The notes below the pieces were generated by a model that saw only the letters and a program-made list of their open reading frames with translations, did no database searches and had not been told where the DNA came from. From NCBI GenBank assembly GCA_004431415.1, contig QPMI01000068.1, positions 62,001 through 126,000 of the forward strand: DNA of 64,000 nucleotides, given 5' to 3'. The translations under genes and the position numbers were made by a program. Positions 51,270-61,145 of the stretch are shown here, one piece after another; the first letter of the stretch is position 1; every line of letters begins with the position of its first letter. This stretch comes from Cyanophora paradoxa (taxonomy: Eukaryota > Glaucocystophyceae > Cyanophorales > Cyanophoraceae).

Positions 51270-51728
51270 TTACACCCATGAGTTGTAAGATGACATAATA
51301 CCCATTTCACGGAAGAGATTAACGCGCTGTTGACATACATAATATCTTCCTTTCTCTTTTGTGTAATTCACCAAATCTTTCCACGGGTTTCTACACATCA
51401 TATGTTTTTCATTCCATGTTAAATACTTTCTCGGAACCAGAGTAACAGTTAAACCACTCGAACGATTTTTAAATTCCTCTTCTATTTCCTTTCGTTTTAT
51501 TTTCAATTCGTCTAATCGTTTTTCGCAATCTATGTGGTTTAATATCCTCGAATTTCCCTCATCTTCTTCTCTGTTTTCTTCTTCTTTGGCTCTCTCTAAA
51601 TTCTGTTCCTCCCGGTGTTTCTCACAATAGACAGTATATCTTTGAGATTCATAGCTGAAAAAGTCATGGGATCTTCGAACTGTGCAGCATCCACAATCTT
51701 CATATGTTTCCGTCGTTTCCCACCCCAT
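51270..51728 (-). CDS. Cys/His-rich protein with charged helical C-terminus (A3)
   Basis: Minus-strand ORF of 152 residues from ATG 51728. N-terminal MGWETTETYEDCGCCTVRRS, then DFF and V-Y-C-E-K-H, shared with A1 3803-3988, could bind zinc. The middle is a strongly charged helix (NLERAKEEENREEDEGN). It faces the left TIR and is divergent from the RING-like gene. Function unknown. Confidence 0.6.
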   Translation of the reverse strand: MGWETTETYEDCGCCTVRRSHDFFSYESQRYTVYCEKHREEQNLERAKEEENREEDEGNSRILNHIDCEKRLDELKIKRKEIEEEFKNRSSGLTVTLVPRKYLTWNEKHMMCRNPWKDLVNYTKEKGRYYVCQQRVNLFREMGIMSSYNSWV

Positions 51729-51825
51729 CGTTATTACTACCTCTCAAATTCCTTTTAAACTCTGTCAATTTTTGTCCCGATGCAAAAAATGACGCTCTTT
51801 TTTAAGAGTTTATAACTTTGTAACC

Positions 51826-52293
51826 ATGGAACAATACCTTAACTTTTTCAAGCAAAACAACATAACCTATAAGGATGTTTCACATGTATTTGCGAAAAGT
51901 TTCGAAAGAGGATATATTATGATTGCACAGTTAGCAGTGAAAACACCAGAGATGGTTTATATTGCTCAATTGAAAAAAGACACGGCACCATGTTTCCGAA
52001 TTCAGGGTTACATTAAAAATGCTGTGGTTGTTATCAAAAATGACGATTTCATAGTTTCTCCTGAATTCAAAGAGAACCATGTAAGAGATTTTCTTAGCCA
52101 CCCATACAATTGTAATGTTTGTCTCGATGATAAGGAAAATGGGATAAGATGTGATACATGTAATGCTTCCGTTTGTTACAAATGTTGGGCGGAAATGAGC
52201 ATGAATACAAATAAGAAATGTCCGGCATGCCGTAAAGATTTAGATTACCCGTTTATAATCCAAAATGGACTTAATACATTCGTTGTTGTCTAA
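51826..52293 (+). CDS. RING-finger-like protein (A3)
   Basis: ORF of 155 residues from ATG 51826. Four CxxC pairs are evident: C-N-V-C, C-D-T-C, C-Y-K-C and C-P-A-C, spanning about residues 104-144 (ending NKKCPACRKDL), the layout of a RING or similar cross-brace finger. Viral RING proteins often act as ubiquitin ligases against host factors; here that is inference. A1 lacks it. Its stop overlaps that of the convergent ATPase gene by a few bases. Confidence 0.7.
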   Translation: MEQYLNFFKQNNITYKDVSHVFAKSFERGYIMIAQLAVKTPEMVYIAQLKKDTAPCFRIQGYIKNAVVVIKNDDFIVSPEFKENHVRDFLSHPYNCNVCLDDKENGIRCDTCNASVCYKCWAEMSMNTNKKCPACRKDLDYPFIIQNGLNTFVVV

Positions 52294-53055
52294 ACTGTTA
52301 TCGTCGTGGGTTCATTACTAATTCTTATTGATTCTCTCTTTTTTATCGCTCGTCTCTTAACAAACTTCTTAAAGCCCTTCATATCATCGTCTGTTAGTAT
52401 TGCCCGATCAGTATATATTTTATATCATACCCTTGCAATCCAGTTATGACAGTTTGGTAATTGTAACCCATAGTCTATGAAGTTCCTTGTAAGTCTTCTT
52501 ATCGAGACCCCCATTATACTCATCAAAGGCGCAATTGAACTCTTTTTCGTTCCCAAGAATATTGAAAAATACTACGAACTCAACATTTCGACGAATGGTA
52601 GTAGAAATAGAGCATAAACGTTGAGTATTAATAATTACTGTAATCGAATAATGACGGGCTGTCGTAATCAATTTAGAAAGGACAGCTGAATTATGCATAT
52701 CCAAAGAAGAACCTATCATATCGTCTAAGATTATAACCAAATTATTACGCTTCTCATTATTCTCAATTCGTTTCTTTTGCATGCTAATGAGTTTCACTAC
52801 TACATTATCGTCCCATTCCTCATAGATATTATCAGGATGCGTTATATCTCTGAATTGACCAGTAAACGCAGTAGAACTAAAGACTACAATCTGATCGATC
52901 TTATCCCTCAGTTCATAAAGTAGATATTTGCAGTAAGTTGTCTTACCAGAATTGCTGCGCCCACATAATAAAAAACGCGTGCTTAATTTAACTGTTCTTG
53001 CAGGCTCAAACTCTGGGATGTCATTCAAATCAATATCCATTCCTGTGTTATCCAT
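52290..53055 (-). pseudogene. Packaging ATPase of A3, frameshifted near the C-terminus
   Basis: From ATG 53055 the protein follows the A1 ATPase (Walker A G-R-S-N-S-G-K-T, Walker B NLVIILDDM) to HRLW. One G is missing from the GGGG run present in A1 (about 52470), which gives an early stop at 52444; a second 1-base loss lies in an A-run at about 52425. Thereafter the frame again reads DDDMKGFKKFVKRRAIKK to a TAG at 52290-52292. Either genuine decay of the last 50 residues or assembly indels; the ATPase core is intact. Confidence 0.8.
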
Positions 53056-53134
53056 TACAGTAATAAGATAAAAAACAAAATAAACCCCTTACCTACTAAT
53101 TTTGCGCTTCCTACTCTAACGAAAGAAAAGAACT

Positions 53135-54361
53135 TTAAAAGTTCGAGACTTTCAGGGTAGAGATGTTGTAGCCATTGAGGACCATAACATTGTGTCGTAG
53201 GGCATAGATGTCAACCTGAACAGGAGCTGCATCAGTGCATCCCGAAACAGTGAGATCCATGTAGCTCGAACTGCTGTTGAAGAAATCCTGGTAACCCATA
53301 ACCGAATTGTGGAGCGAATCTTTTCCGGACTTGGAAAGAACAATCCCGTAAACGTTTCCAGACTCGAATCCATAAGTAGTATTGCCAACAGTAACACCCT
53401 TGTAATGAGAAGGAATGTGATTGATAGCCGAGAGGAAACCAGAAATGGGTTTGTTGGAGATATCCAGGGAGCGATTGTTGTGGAAGATCTGGAACTGATC
53501 GATCTTAACATCCGAAACATGACCACAGAAATCAGAGTGAGTGTAGGTGTTAAGTTTGTTCACCTCTCGAACTGTCATGAGAATCGAATGAACCAGACCA
53601 GAAACATTAGCGAGTGTCACCTCAACCGATTCACCAGCATCAGCTGTTTTGAGCGCTCGTGTCTTCTTGTGGATGACCTCTGTGATCGGAATGCGAATAC
53701 CACCTTGTTCATTTGCCATTTTCAAAAGTGTCTCAGCCTCAGCCGAAGCGATGTTTACAAATTGACAGATCAGGGAGCAATCCGCAAATGTAACAGATCC
53801 ACCAGCAGGAACTTTGACTATCCCAGCATCACGGAAATCCACCTCAATCGTTGGCATATCGGCTAACGTACATAATGGAAAGTAAGCATCATCCCAGAAA
53901 GCAGCGGGAATTTTCACAATGTATTCCATAGCCTCATCTGTGCTTTCACGATCAAGTTCTTTGAAGTAACCAAGAGAAGCATACATGCTGCTCATGGTAG
54001 CATGATCATTATCAATCAGAGCGTTAACAGTAATCCAGTCACCAGGGATGATATACTTGAAACCACCATGAACGAAACGGACCTCATTAATAAAAGAAGA
54101 ACCACCATTGGGGAGGGTGCAGGCTACACCACCACCAGTGGCAATCTTGAAATAGAGCGAAACACCAGCAAGGAGTTGCTTGCGAGGTAGATCAAAGTAA
54201 GCGGTATTCTTGAAGCCAAAAGTGTTGCCTCGGGGACGAACTTGCTCGAGGAATGGTTTGTATTTGGGGTTGGTTCCGATTTGGAGACCAGGGGAAAGAT
54301 AAATTTGATCGGAACCGGGAGTAATGAGGAGTTCCTTAAGGGTAGTTCCAGTGAGTGCCAT
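53135..54361 (-). CDS. Major capsid protein of A3
   Basis: Intact 408-residue ORF, equal in length to the A1 protein and differing at about ten positions, all mild (V/I, Y/F, S/T and similar). The near absence of nonsynonymous or frame-disrupting change, against frameshifts in neighbouring genes, suggests that capsid function was under constraint until recently. Flanked by ATPase and divergent penton-like gene as in A1. Confidence 0.82.
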   Translation of the reverse strand: MALTGTTLKELLITPGSDQIYLSPGLQIGTNPKYKPFLEQVRPRGNTFGFKNTAYFDLPRKQLLAGVSLYFKIATGGGVACTLPNGGSSFINEVRFVHGGFKYIIPGDWITVNALIDNDHATMSSMYASLGYFKELDRESTDEAMEYIVKIPAAFWDDAYFPLCTLADMPTIEVDFRDAGIVKVPAGGSVTFADCSLICQFVNIASAEAETLLKMANEQGGIRIPITEVIHKKTRALKTADAGESVEVTLANVSGLVHSILMTVREVNKLNTYTHSDFCGHVSDVKIDQFQIFHNNRSLDISNKPISGFLSAINHIPSHYKGVTVGNTTYGFESGNVYGIVLSKSGKDSLHNSVMGYQDFFNSSSSYMDLTVSGCTDAAPVQVDIYALRHNVMVLNGYNISTLKVSNF

Positions 54362-54413
54362 CTCTTATGTTTAAAATACCAAAAGAAATTTTTAAAATGC
54401 TTTATTAAACAGA

Positions 54414-55312
54414 ATGACGCGTCATTACCTTAATATTGATTCCAGGGACCGAGATGATGGAACCCCAACGAACTTTACTTACAAAATTCCCATGCAATCC
54501 AAAATGTGAGAGCCTGCAGAGTGACTAACTTTGAGATGTTCAATAACATTTACAATCTTAGCGAGAATGGAAGTTTGATTACAGGAACCTATGATGTTGG
54601 GGATGTAATTAAGACCAAGAGTAACACTATTTCGAAAGGGACATATACTTCGGATAGTTTGGTGAATCTTCTAAATGCCAAACTAGCTTCACAAGTGTAC
54701 GGAGCAGCGGGAACTACATATACTCGCCATTTCTACGTTACATATGATCCTGTTACCATGTTTCTACGGTTCATGTGCGATGCAACATTTACCCTCACCT
54801 TTGGAAGTCGGATCTTAGCGAACTTCCTTGGTTTCCCAGATCGCAGACCTGACAGTTCTGAAAATGGATACGCTTCTGCCCTGCTCGATTCACCTGTAAC
54901 AGTTGGAGCTTATACTTATAATTACTACATTGACAGTGTTATACCGCTCGATCTTCTGTTCAACTCTTACATCCTTCTACATGTCGATCCACTCAAAGGC
55001 AATTATGTTAGCAAGAATACCAGTGATGATAAAGCCCTCGCAAAAATCGAGATTGATCAAACGGTAGGCAGTCTGCTAAAATACGATTCATCGAATAATT
55101 CCATGATCCTGCATGAGCAAAATGGTTTAGTGGAAGTGGAAACGCTAAAAGTTCGTCTCACATACTGGAATGGTGCTGAAACGGATATTACCACTGACTG
55201 GTCGATGACTCTCGAACTCATTACGGAAGATGATAAAGATCTGACCAAGAAAGCATTGAAGAATGTCATTAAAGAGTTGGAGGGACTCTACTTGCCGTTC
55301 TCACGGTCATAG
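54414..55312 (+). pseudogene. Penton-like minor capsid protein of A3, one frameshift near the start
   Basis: ATG 54414 starts MTRHYLNIDSRDRDDGTP, matching A1. After about 28 codons a single base is missing relative to A1 (CCCTTATG there, CCCATG here, about 54491), giving a stop; the correct frame resumes as VRACRVTNFEMFNNIYNLSE and stays open to 55312, about 299 residues in all. The rest matches A1 well (VDPLKG, IEIDQTVGSLLKYDSSNN). Confidence 0.78.
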
Positions 55313-55349
55313 GAAATACTGTAGAATAAATTTGTCTCGATATTACAAA

Positions 55350-56097
55350 TGGCAACTCGAAAGACCCAGCCAAAGAATTTCTTAGCCAAACCAGTTGAGC
55401 AAGCAGAACCAGAACGGAAACAGTTTAAGAAATCAAAAGAACCGCTGCATATGGAACTGGTGATCTCGATAAAAATGTTCACCAAACCATGAATGCTCAC
55501 ACAATCGCGCTTACTTCAAACTCAAATGATGATAATGCCCTGGTTGACCAAGTCCCACTGAACCGCATGCCTGGAGCCAAACGAGGAATCAAGAAAGGAC
55601 AGTTCAAATCATCGACAAAGGACAAGGTTGCCTCATCATCAACACTGCTGAAACTGCTTGATGGTGGTGAGCGACTCTACTCAACCTATTCCGAGAAAGA
55701 CCATCGCAACCGCTACTTTATTCGTTCAACCACTGGTGGACTGAAATCTGTGACATACCAGTATGCTAAGAGTCTTGTTGATGGCATTGCAGCAGAGACC
55801 AAAAACGAAAACAGGATCAAGGAACAGCTAATCACAAAGGAAAAGGTGGAGAAGAAACCAGAAGTAACCCATGAAGTCATCCCTGAACCTGTTCATATCG
55901 TGAAAGAATCACCAGCCGAATTGATTGCAAAGACCATCGATTATCAAGAGTCCAACAAAACGGATTTGCCGGTCCTCAATAAATCGATCCTCCGGGTTGC
56001 CACTTCGCAGGCTGATCCAGTCAACTCGATTCCAAATGCTGCCCCAATGGTCTCAGGGTTTGCCAAGCTCGGTATTAAACCTGGATATCGCCGTTAA
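55350..56097 (+). pseudogene. Basic, helical accessory/structural protein of A3, one frameshift
   Basis: ATG 55350 starts MATRKTQPKNFLAKPVEQAE. About 30 codons on, near an AAAAG run at 55437, the frame shifts by one; the continuing frame reads AAYGTGDLDKNVHQTMNAHT and is open to TAA 56097, roughly 248 residues. Rich in Lys/Glu/Pro and ending KLGIKPGYRR. Position resembles the B2 gene at 29728. No known domain. Confidence 0.6.
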
Positions 56098-56446
56098 GGA
56101 TCATTTCGGAATAAAAAAATCTTGAATATTGTTAGCGCTACGTAACCAATCCTATCCCGTAGGCTCAAAACTTCTTCATTTTTATGGAGGCGTTGTAGAG
56201 CGAAGTGACTATCCATAGGTTAATCACTTTTCATCACCCGTTCTACCGGGTTCAGTGGTAGAAACTTGCAGCCGACAAGTGAACCTTTTGGGTATCGGTG
56301 GCTTTATCATTTTTCCAGCATTTTCTTTCGAACTGGATGCTCTGCGATTGGGACCAAAATTTGATTGGGTTCTTGAAAAAAGTATATACTGACAAGGAAA
56401 ACCATTTAAAGATTTCTCAGCCTATATTAAAAGAAGAAGAGCGAAA
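56098..56446. other. Intergenic region of A3 without a gene
   Basis: Contains AT-rich promoter-like sequence near its right end and, at about 56240-56290, a stretch resembling part of a glycine tRNA (see rejected list). No ORF of substance. Confidence 0.55.
56403..56415 (+). promoter_or_regulatory. TTTAAAG box upstream of the small basic gene (A3)
   Basis: CATTTAAAGATTT begins 44 bp before ATG 56447, nearly identical in sequence and spacing to the box before B2 PolB (34788). Confidence 0.45.
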
Positions 56447-56701
56447 ATGCCAGTCAGTGAGGCTCAGAAGAGGGCTATTTACCGCTACCGCAAAACCGAA
56501 AAAGGACAGGAATACCTGAAGAAATTCAATGAGAGATTGGCAAAGCAAATGCGTGACTTGTATCACACTGATGAATGTTTCAGAGCTATGCGACTCGTTG
56601 ACAGTTCGCAGCGCCAGTATACCGCTAATGCCATTTGCTTCATCAAATACTTGTATGGAGTTCCGTACTCAAACCGTGGACGCAAGTCAAAGTATGTATG
56701 A
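56447..56701 (+). CDS. Small basic protein with RGRKSK tail (A3)
   Basis: ORF of 84 residues from ATG 56447 (MPVSEAQKRAIYRYRKTEKG). Toward the end: AICFIKYLYGVPYSNRGRKS. The Cys/aromatic block followed by R-G-R-x-x-K resembles the B2 protein at 34496-34687 (LLCIRYLFEEATPDRRGRPR). Possible DNA- or chromatin-binding protein; sits just before the polymerase gene, as its B2 counterpart does. Confidence 0.6.
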   Translation: MPVSEAQKRAIYRYRKTEKGQEYLKKFNERLAKQMRDLYHTDECFRAMRLVDSSQRQYTANAICFIKYLYGVPYSNRGRKSKYV

Positions 56702-56893
56702 ATCATTTTTCTCAGCGCGCTTGCTCTGAGAAACAATGCGGTAATCGCGCTCAAATAATACTCAATCAAAAGAGGCTCGTTAGCCGCATGTATTGCTCAT
56801 TTTTCGACCCTTCTTTATTTTTTTCGAATCTCAGTTCTCCGCTGAATTTTTATTGTTCGATACTTTTGGTTTTGCCGACAAAATTTGATTCGA

Positions 56894-56911
56894 GTATAAA
56901 AGTATTTAAAG
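56894..56911 (+). promoter_or_regulatory. TATAAAAG and TATTTAAAG words upstream of the polymerase-helicase gene (A3)
   Basis: TATAAAAGTATTTAAAG lies 42-59 bp before ATG 56953, combining a TATA-like word with the same TTTAAAG box seen before other replication genes of both families. Confidence 0.45.
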
Positions 56912-56952
56912 AAAAAAATTGTAAGTATAGAATAAGAACAGTGAACAAAGAA

Positions 56953-59900
56953 ATGCCTCGTCCTTCAAATCTAAGATTGAAGAAGCGCAAGACAAAGTTC
57001 CTTGGTAGTTTATCCTATGGATATGCCAATGACCTGCTCACAGAAGAGCAGTTCAACTATTTCCTTCATGAGATAGCCTTCAAGAGACCGAGAGAGCAGA
57101 AGTTATTGGATCTTGAAGAAACTCTTGAGGGAATTCTCAGACCGAATGAAAGGGTGCAGAGATTTAATGATGAATTCGATAGGTTGGGCAACATTGATGC
57201 TGAGAGGCCCCAAGGGAGAACCAGAGAGGAGAGGAAGCAAGCCAAAAGAGCGGAGCGCTTTGATCGCAAGCAGAATAAGAAGGCTAAACGTTCCGCTCGT
57301 TCCCAGAAGAATGTGGAAAAGCAGCAAAGTAAGCAGTTCAAAGCGCTGGTAAGGAGAATCATAAGGGATATTGAGGCCCAGGATGGCGATACAGTCTCGC
57401 TTCGTGTGAGGTTTTACCGAATTCCTGAAGACTTCAATAACCTCCCAAACAACTACGATGTTGTTATCCACGAAGACACACCTTACATTGAAACACAAAA
57501 ATCCGGAAAACGCGCATTGATGCTTTCCTGCCCCAAGCAAGTGCTGGTGAGATTGCTTGAACAGGTGCAAGAGGACTTTAATAACTTCCTTGCATTGTGG
57601 ACTCTGAACGAGATTGCTTCCTTCCTGATTTCTATTGGGCAAAGCAACCCTCGCAATCGAGACTATCAATTCGTTAAGGTTTTCACGAATGATGCGCCCA
57701 ATGGATCAGACATCAAGTATCCAGAGGTGATGACAATCGAGGAGATTATTGTCAGCGATAACAAAACAGTATACCCTTTGAATGAACGAGTTCTGCGAGA
57801 TGGGCAGGCTCCAAAAATCGTTTCTCGTTTCGTGAAATACACCCTCAATGGTCAGGCTAAGTGTGTGATGGACCAAATATGTCCCGATGATTCACTTACC
57901 ATCAAAGATTGTTTAATCGAAGCATTACATCAGGTTCTATGCAAAGGGTTTGAGTATGCCCGCAGCATCAAGAAGTATAAGAAGGTCAACTACTCCGAAG
58001 ACTGGCTCTTTGCTCAGATCAAGGGATATGAACCTAAGCCTGATTCCGATTGGGGAGTGAGTTTTGATGAGCTTCTTCCTTTCTTGAAAAAGTGGCGCAT
58101 CAGGTTCATTGCAATTGGAAAGGATGACAAGGTTATTCATACTCTTTCCTTCAAACCGAATCGAACCAACTCTCACTTAGTTCCCGCAAGTGTTTATGTG
58201 CAGATTGCAAACGACCACGTTTATGTATTAAATAAGGATCTCAGTAAACTGGTTCGTTCTTTCAATGGAACTGGCGCCCGTGAAACCAAGAAGAGTATGG
58301 GTTCAGCAGCCATGAAATACAAGATCAAAACACAGTTCAACGATAACAGCTTCTTTGCTTACAGCGAGGAGGATATCATCAAGATCATTGCCAGAGAGAA
58401 AGATAGTAGTTCTGAAAAAATTAAGATCACATACAACAAGCCACTACTTGAGTTGTTGGGAAGCTTCCGAAAGGCTAATCACGAGGTTCACACTTCCATT
58501 ACTGATGAGGGAACAATAACCTACATTCACTACACAATAGAGGATAAAGATGTAATTATCCTTCCACCAGGCAACATGGTGGATATGGAAAATATTGATG
58601 TGAACCTTGCAGATGATGCGCATCGCAAGTTGTTTGATGAGATGAGTCAGATGATGTATAGGGCGCTTATCAACAAACCCTACAAGAGCAAATATAATCC
58701 AGAAACATATGCAGCATTTACTAAAGGGCAACAGAGTGCATTGACTGGGTTCTTTGGATCTGCCTCTGAGGTCCGAACAATGGTAGAGAACATTGCCTAT
58801 GGATCCATTGATACTCACAAGCTCGACATTTCCAAAGCATACACACACATCGTTTCGAAAGTGCTTAAGGTGTTTCCAGTTTTCAGTTCATTTGATAGAT
58901 TCGAAAAAGTCAAAGTGTCTTGCAGCTCGGACATCGAAGACAATTCGTTCTATTCCGTGAAAGTGAAAGCCAAACACTTCAAAGCATTCAGAAATTATGG
59001 TGAGGCGAATACCTTGAATCAATACAAGAGGATTCTCGTCGATTCAAAGTATAACCTGATGTATGGTGAGGTTTTGAAAGAGTTTTACGAGGATATTAAG
59101 GATGACATCAGCATTGAGGCAGTTCTAAGACCTTATCGGATTGCCGAGAATGTCACCTTGCAGGCTTTCAAGCAGTTGTATGCAAGTCAGCTTTCGACCA
59201 AGGAGAAGAAAGACATTGCCAACCATCACATTGGTCTATTTGGTAAGAAGTCCCAGCGAAAAGCAACCACCTACACCTTTTTCAATAAAAATGATGCTCT
59301 GAATTTCATTGAAGAGAATGGAGGGACCCTGAAGTTTATAAGTTTCGATCAAGAGAAGCCAACACACACATCAGTTAAGAATGAGAAGGACATTAAATCG
59401 CCCATGATTTGGTATGTGAACCAGGAAGAACAAGAACGGGCTTTCATTGATGGTTTCCTGCCAATGCAGTGCGTGATTTACTCCACCATGCGAGGCATCA
59501 TGTATCGCCTATGCAAGAAATTGCTCTCTGAGGGAGTGGGAGTCCTTGCAATCAAGACCGATGAGCTGACAATCGATAGACCATATCCATTCGAGCAGTT
59601 TGACCGAAACCTATTCGAGAACACTGGAAAGTTTGATGTGAAGCCAGCAAACATGAACTCGATAACCCACAGTAAGAGGACTTCCAAAAAACCAAAGAGC
59701 CACATGATCACATTTGATCGACTCAAAACTCGTTCCAAACCTTTCATCAATGTTGAAAAGATTGTTCACAAGGTTCACAAGTTCCAGGATGAGTATGACC
59801 TCCCAGCAATCGTAAATGCTTTGGATGGGCAAGGTAATGTGCTGATTAAAGGAGTGAAACCGGGAACTGGTAAGACTACTTTGGCAAAGGCAATGGCCAA

Positions 59901-61145
59901 GAAGTATGGTAAGAAATGCTTGTTCGTTGCGCCTACTAATAAGAGATGCAAGGATTTGCGAATGGAACTAAAAGCAGAGTGGGGCAGGATGCTCCTGAGG
60001 TGATGACTATTTATCGAGCCTTGAATTTGAATGTTGATGATGAGAGAATGAAGGGAAATGTTGGGAAGAAGGTTTCGGAATTATCTAAGTACGATTGCTT
60101 TGTTATTGATGAGATCTACCAGTTTGAGATTAGGGAATTGGAATCTCTGTGCGATGTGATGACTGTGCAGTTCCCAGACAAACTCTACATCGCAACAGGC
60201 GACCCCTACCAGAACCCACCCATCCAATTCATAACAGTCAATCAACGAGATTACTACAACAAGATCTTCGATAGACTATTCAAGAATGAGGTTTACCTGC
60301 AGGTTGGAAAGCGTCATAAACTGGCTGCAGATCAGAAGAAATTAGACCAGTTATGGGAGGACTTATTCAGGACTGAACTACCAGTTTCTATTGCTGCCAG
60401 ACGATTGGGCTTGAAAGTAGTTGATACATTGGAGAAGGGTGATATCTCAGTATGCAATTCAAACCGCAAGTGTGCAGAGGTGAACAACAAAATGCATAAA
60501 ATGATTCATGGAGAGGATCCTGTATATAAGACAGGTGTGGAGCTGATTGCAAAGGTGCGAATGACAACAAGTGAGGGCATCATTCAGCGGGGCTTTGTTT
60601 ACGAAGTGGTCGAATACAAAGCCAAGGAAATTCTCACTCTCAAAGACATTGATTCGGGTGAAGTGCATACTCTAAAAAGCGAAGATATCAAGTATTTCGC
60701 ATTGACCCATGCTTTCACCTGTCACATCATTCAGGGTGACACAATCAGGGATTCTCGTGTTGTAATTCACGAGACTGGGTCCCCATATGTTACTGCTGAG
60801 TGGTTCTATGTTGCAGCCACTCGAACCCAGAAACTCTCGGATACCGTGATTTTCGTTGATAAATCCGAGGCGGCTACAATGGTGAAAACGAAGGAGGATC
60901 AAGCTCAGAAAATCGATTCCTACAAATCCCAGGACAAACAAGCCAATCGGGAGTTCTCCTTGGCAGAGTATGTTGATTGGGACTGGTTCAAAAAGCAGTA
61001 TGGGAAGCAATTGGGGCGATGCAGAAGGTGCTTTGATATTATGGATTTCGAAGAAGCTACTGTCGATCGGGAGAACAATGCTATCGCTCACATTTCTCGA
61101 AACTGTTTCTTGTCACATTGTAGGTGTAACTGTTCAGCCCAGTAA
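56953..61145 (+). pseudogene. Divergent family-B DNA polymerase fused to SF1 helicase (A3), one frameshift
   Basis: ATG 56953 (MPRPSNLRLKKRKTKFLG). After a basic N-terminus and a middle region with LTIKDCLIEALHQVL, polymerase motif A appears as H-K-L-D-I-S-K-A-Y (about 58816) and motif C as I-K-T-D-E-L (about 59551). Then helicase motifs: Walker A GVKPGTGKTT (59851), D-E-I-Y-Q near 60108, T-G-D-P-Y-Q near 60195, H-I-I-Q-G-D-T near 60727 and A-A-T-R-T-Q near 60813. One base is missing in a G run at about 59982 (TGGGGC), so the helicase motifs after Walker A lie in another frame. About 1,396 codons overall. The stop overlaps the integrase ATG (TAATG). Confidence 0.75.

Noticed and set aside
56235-56300. 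tRNA-Gly-like sequence: GGTTCAGTGGTAGAA followed by a 5-bp stem with a 7-nt loop holding GCC
   Set aside because: The D-arm and a possible anticodon arm fit, but position 33 is not U, no T-arm or B box follows, and no acceptor stem can be paired. Likely chance or a relic.
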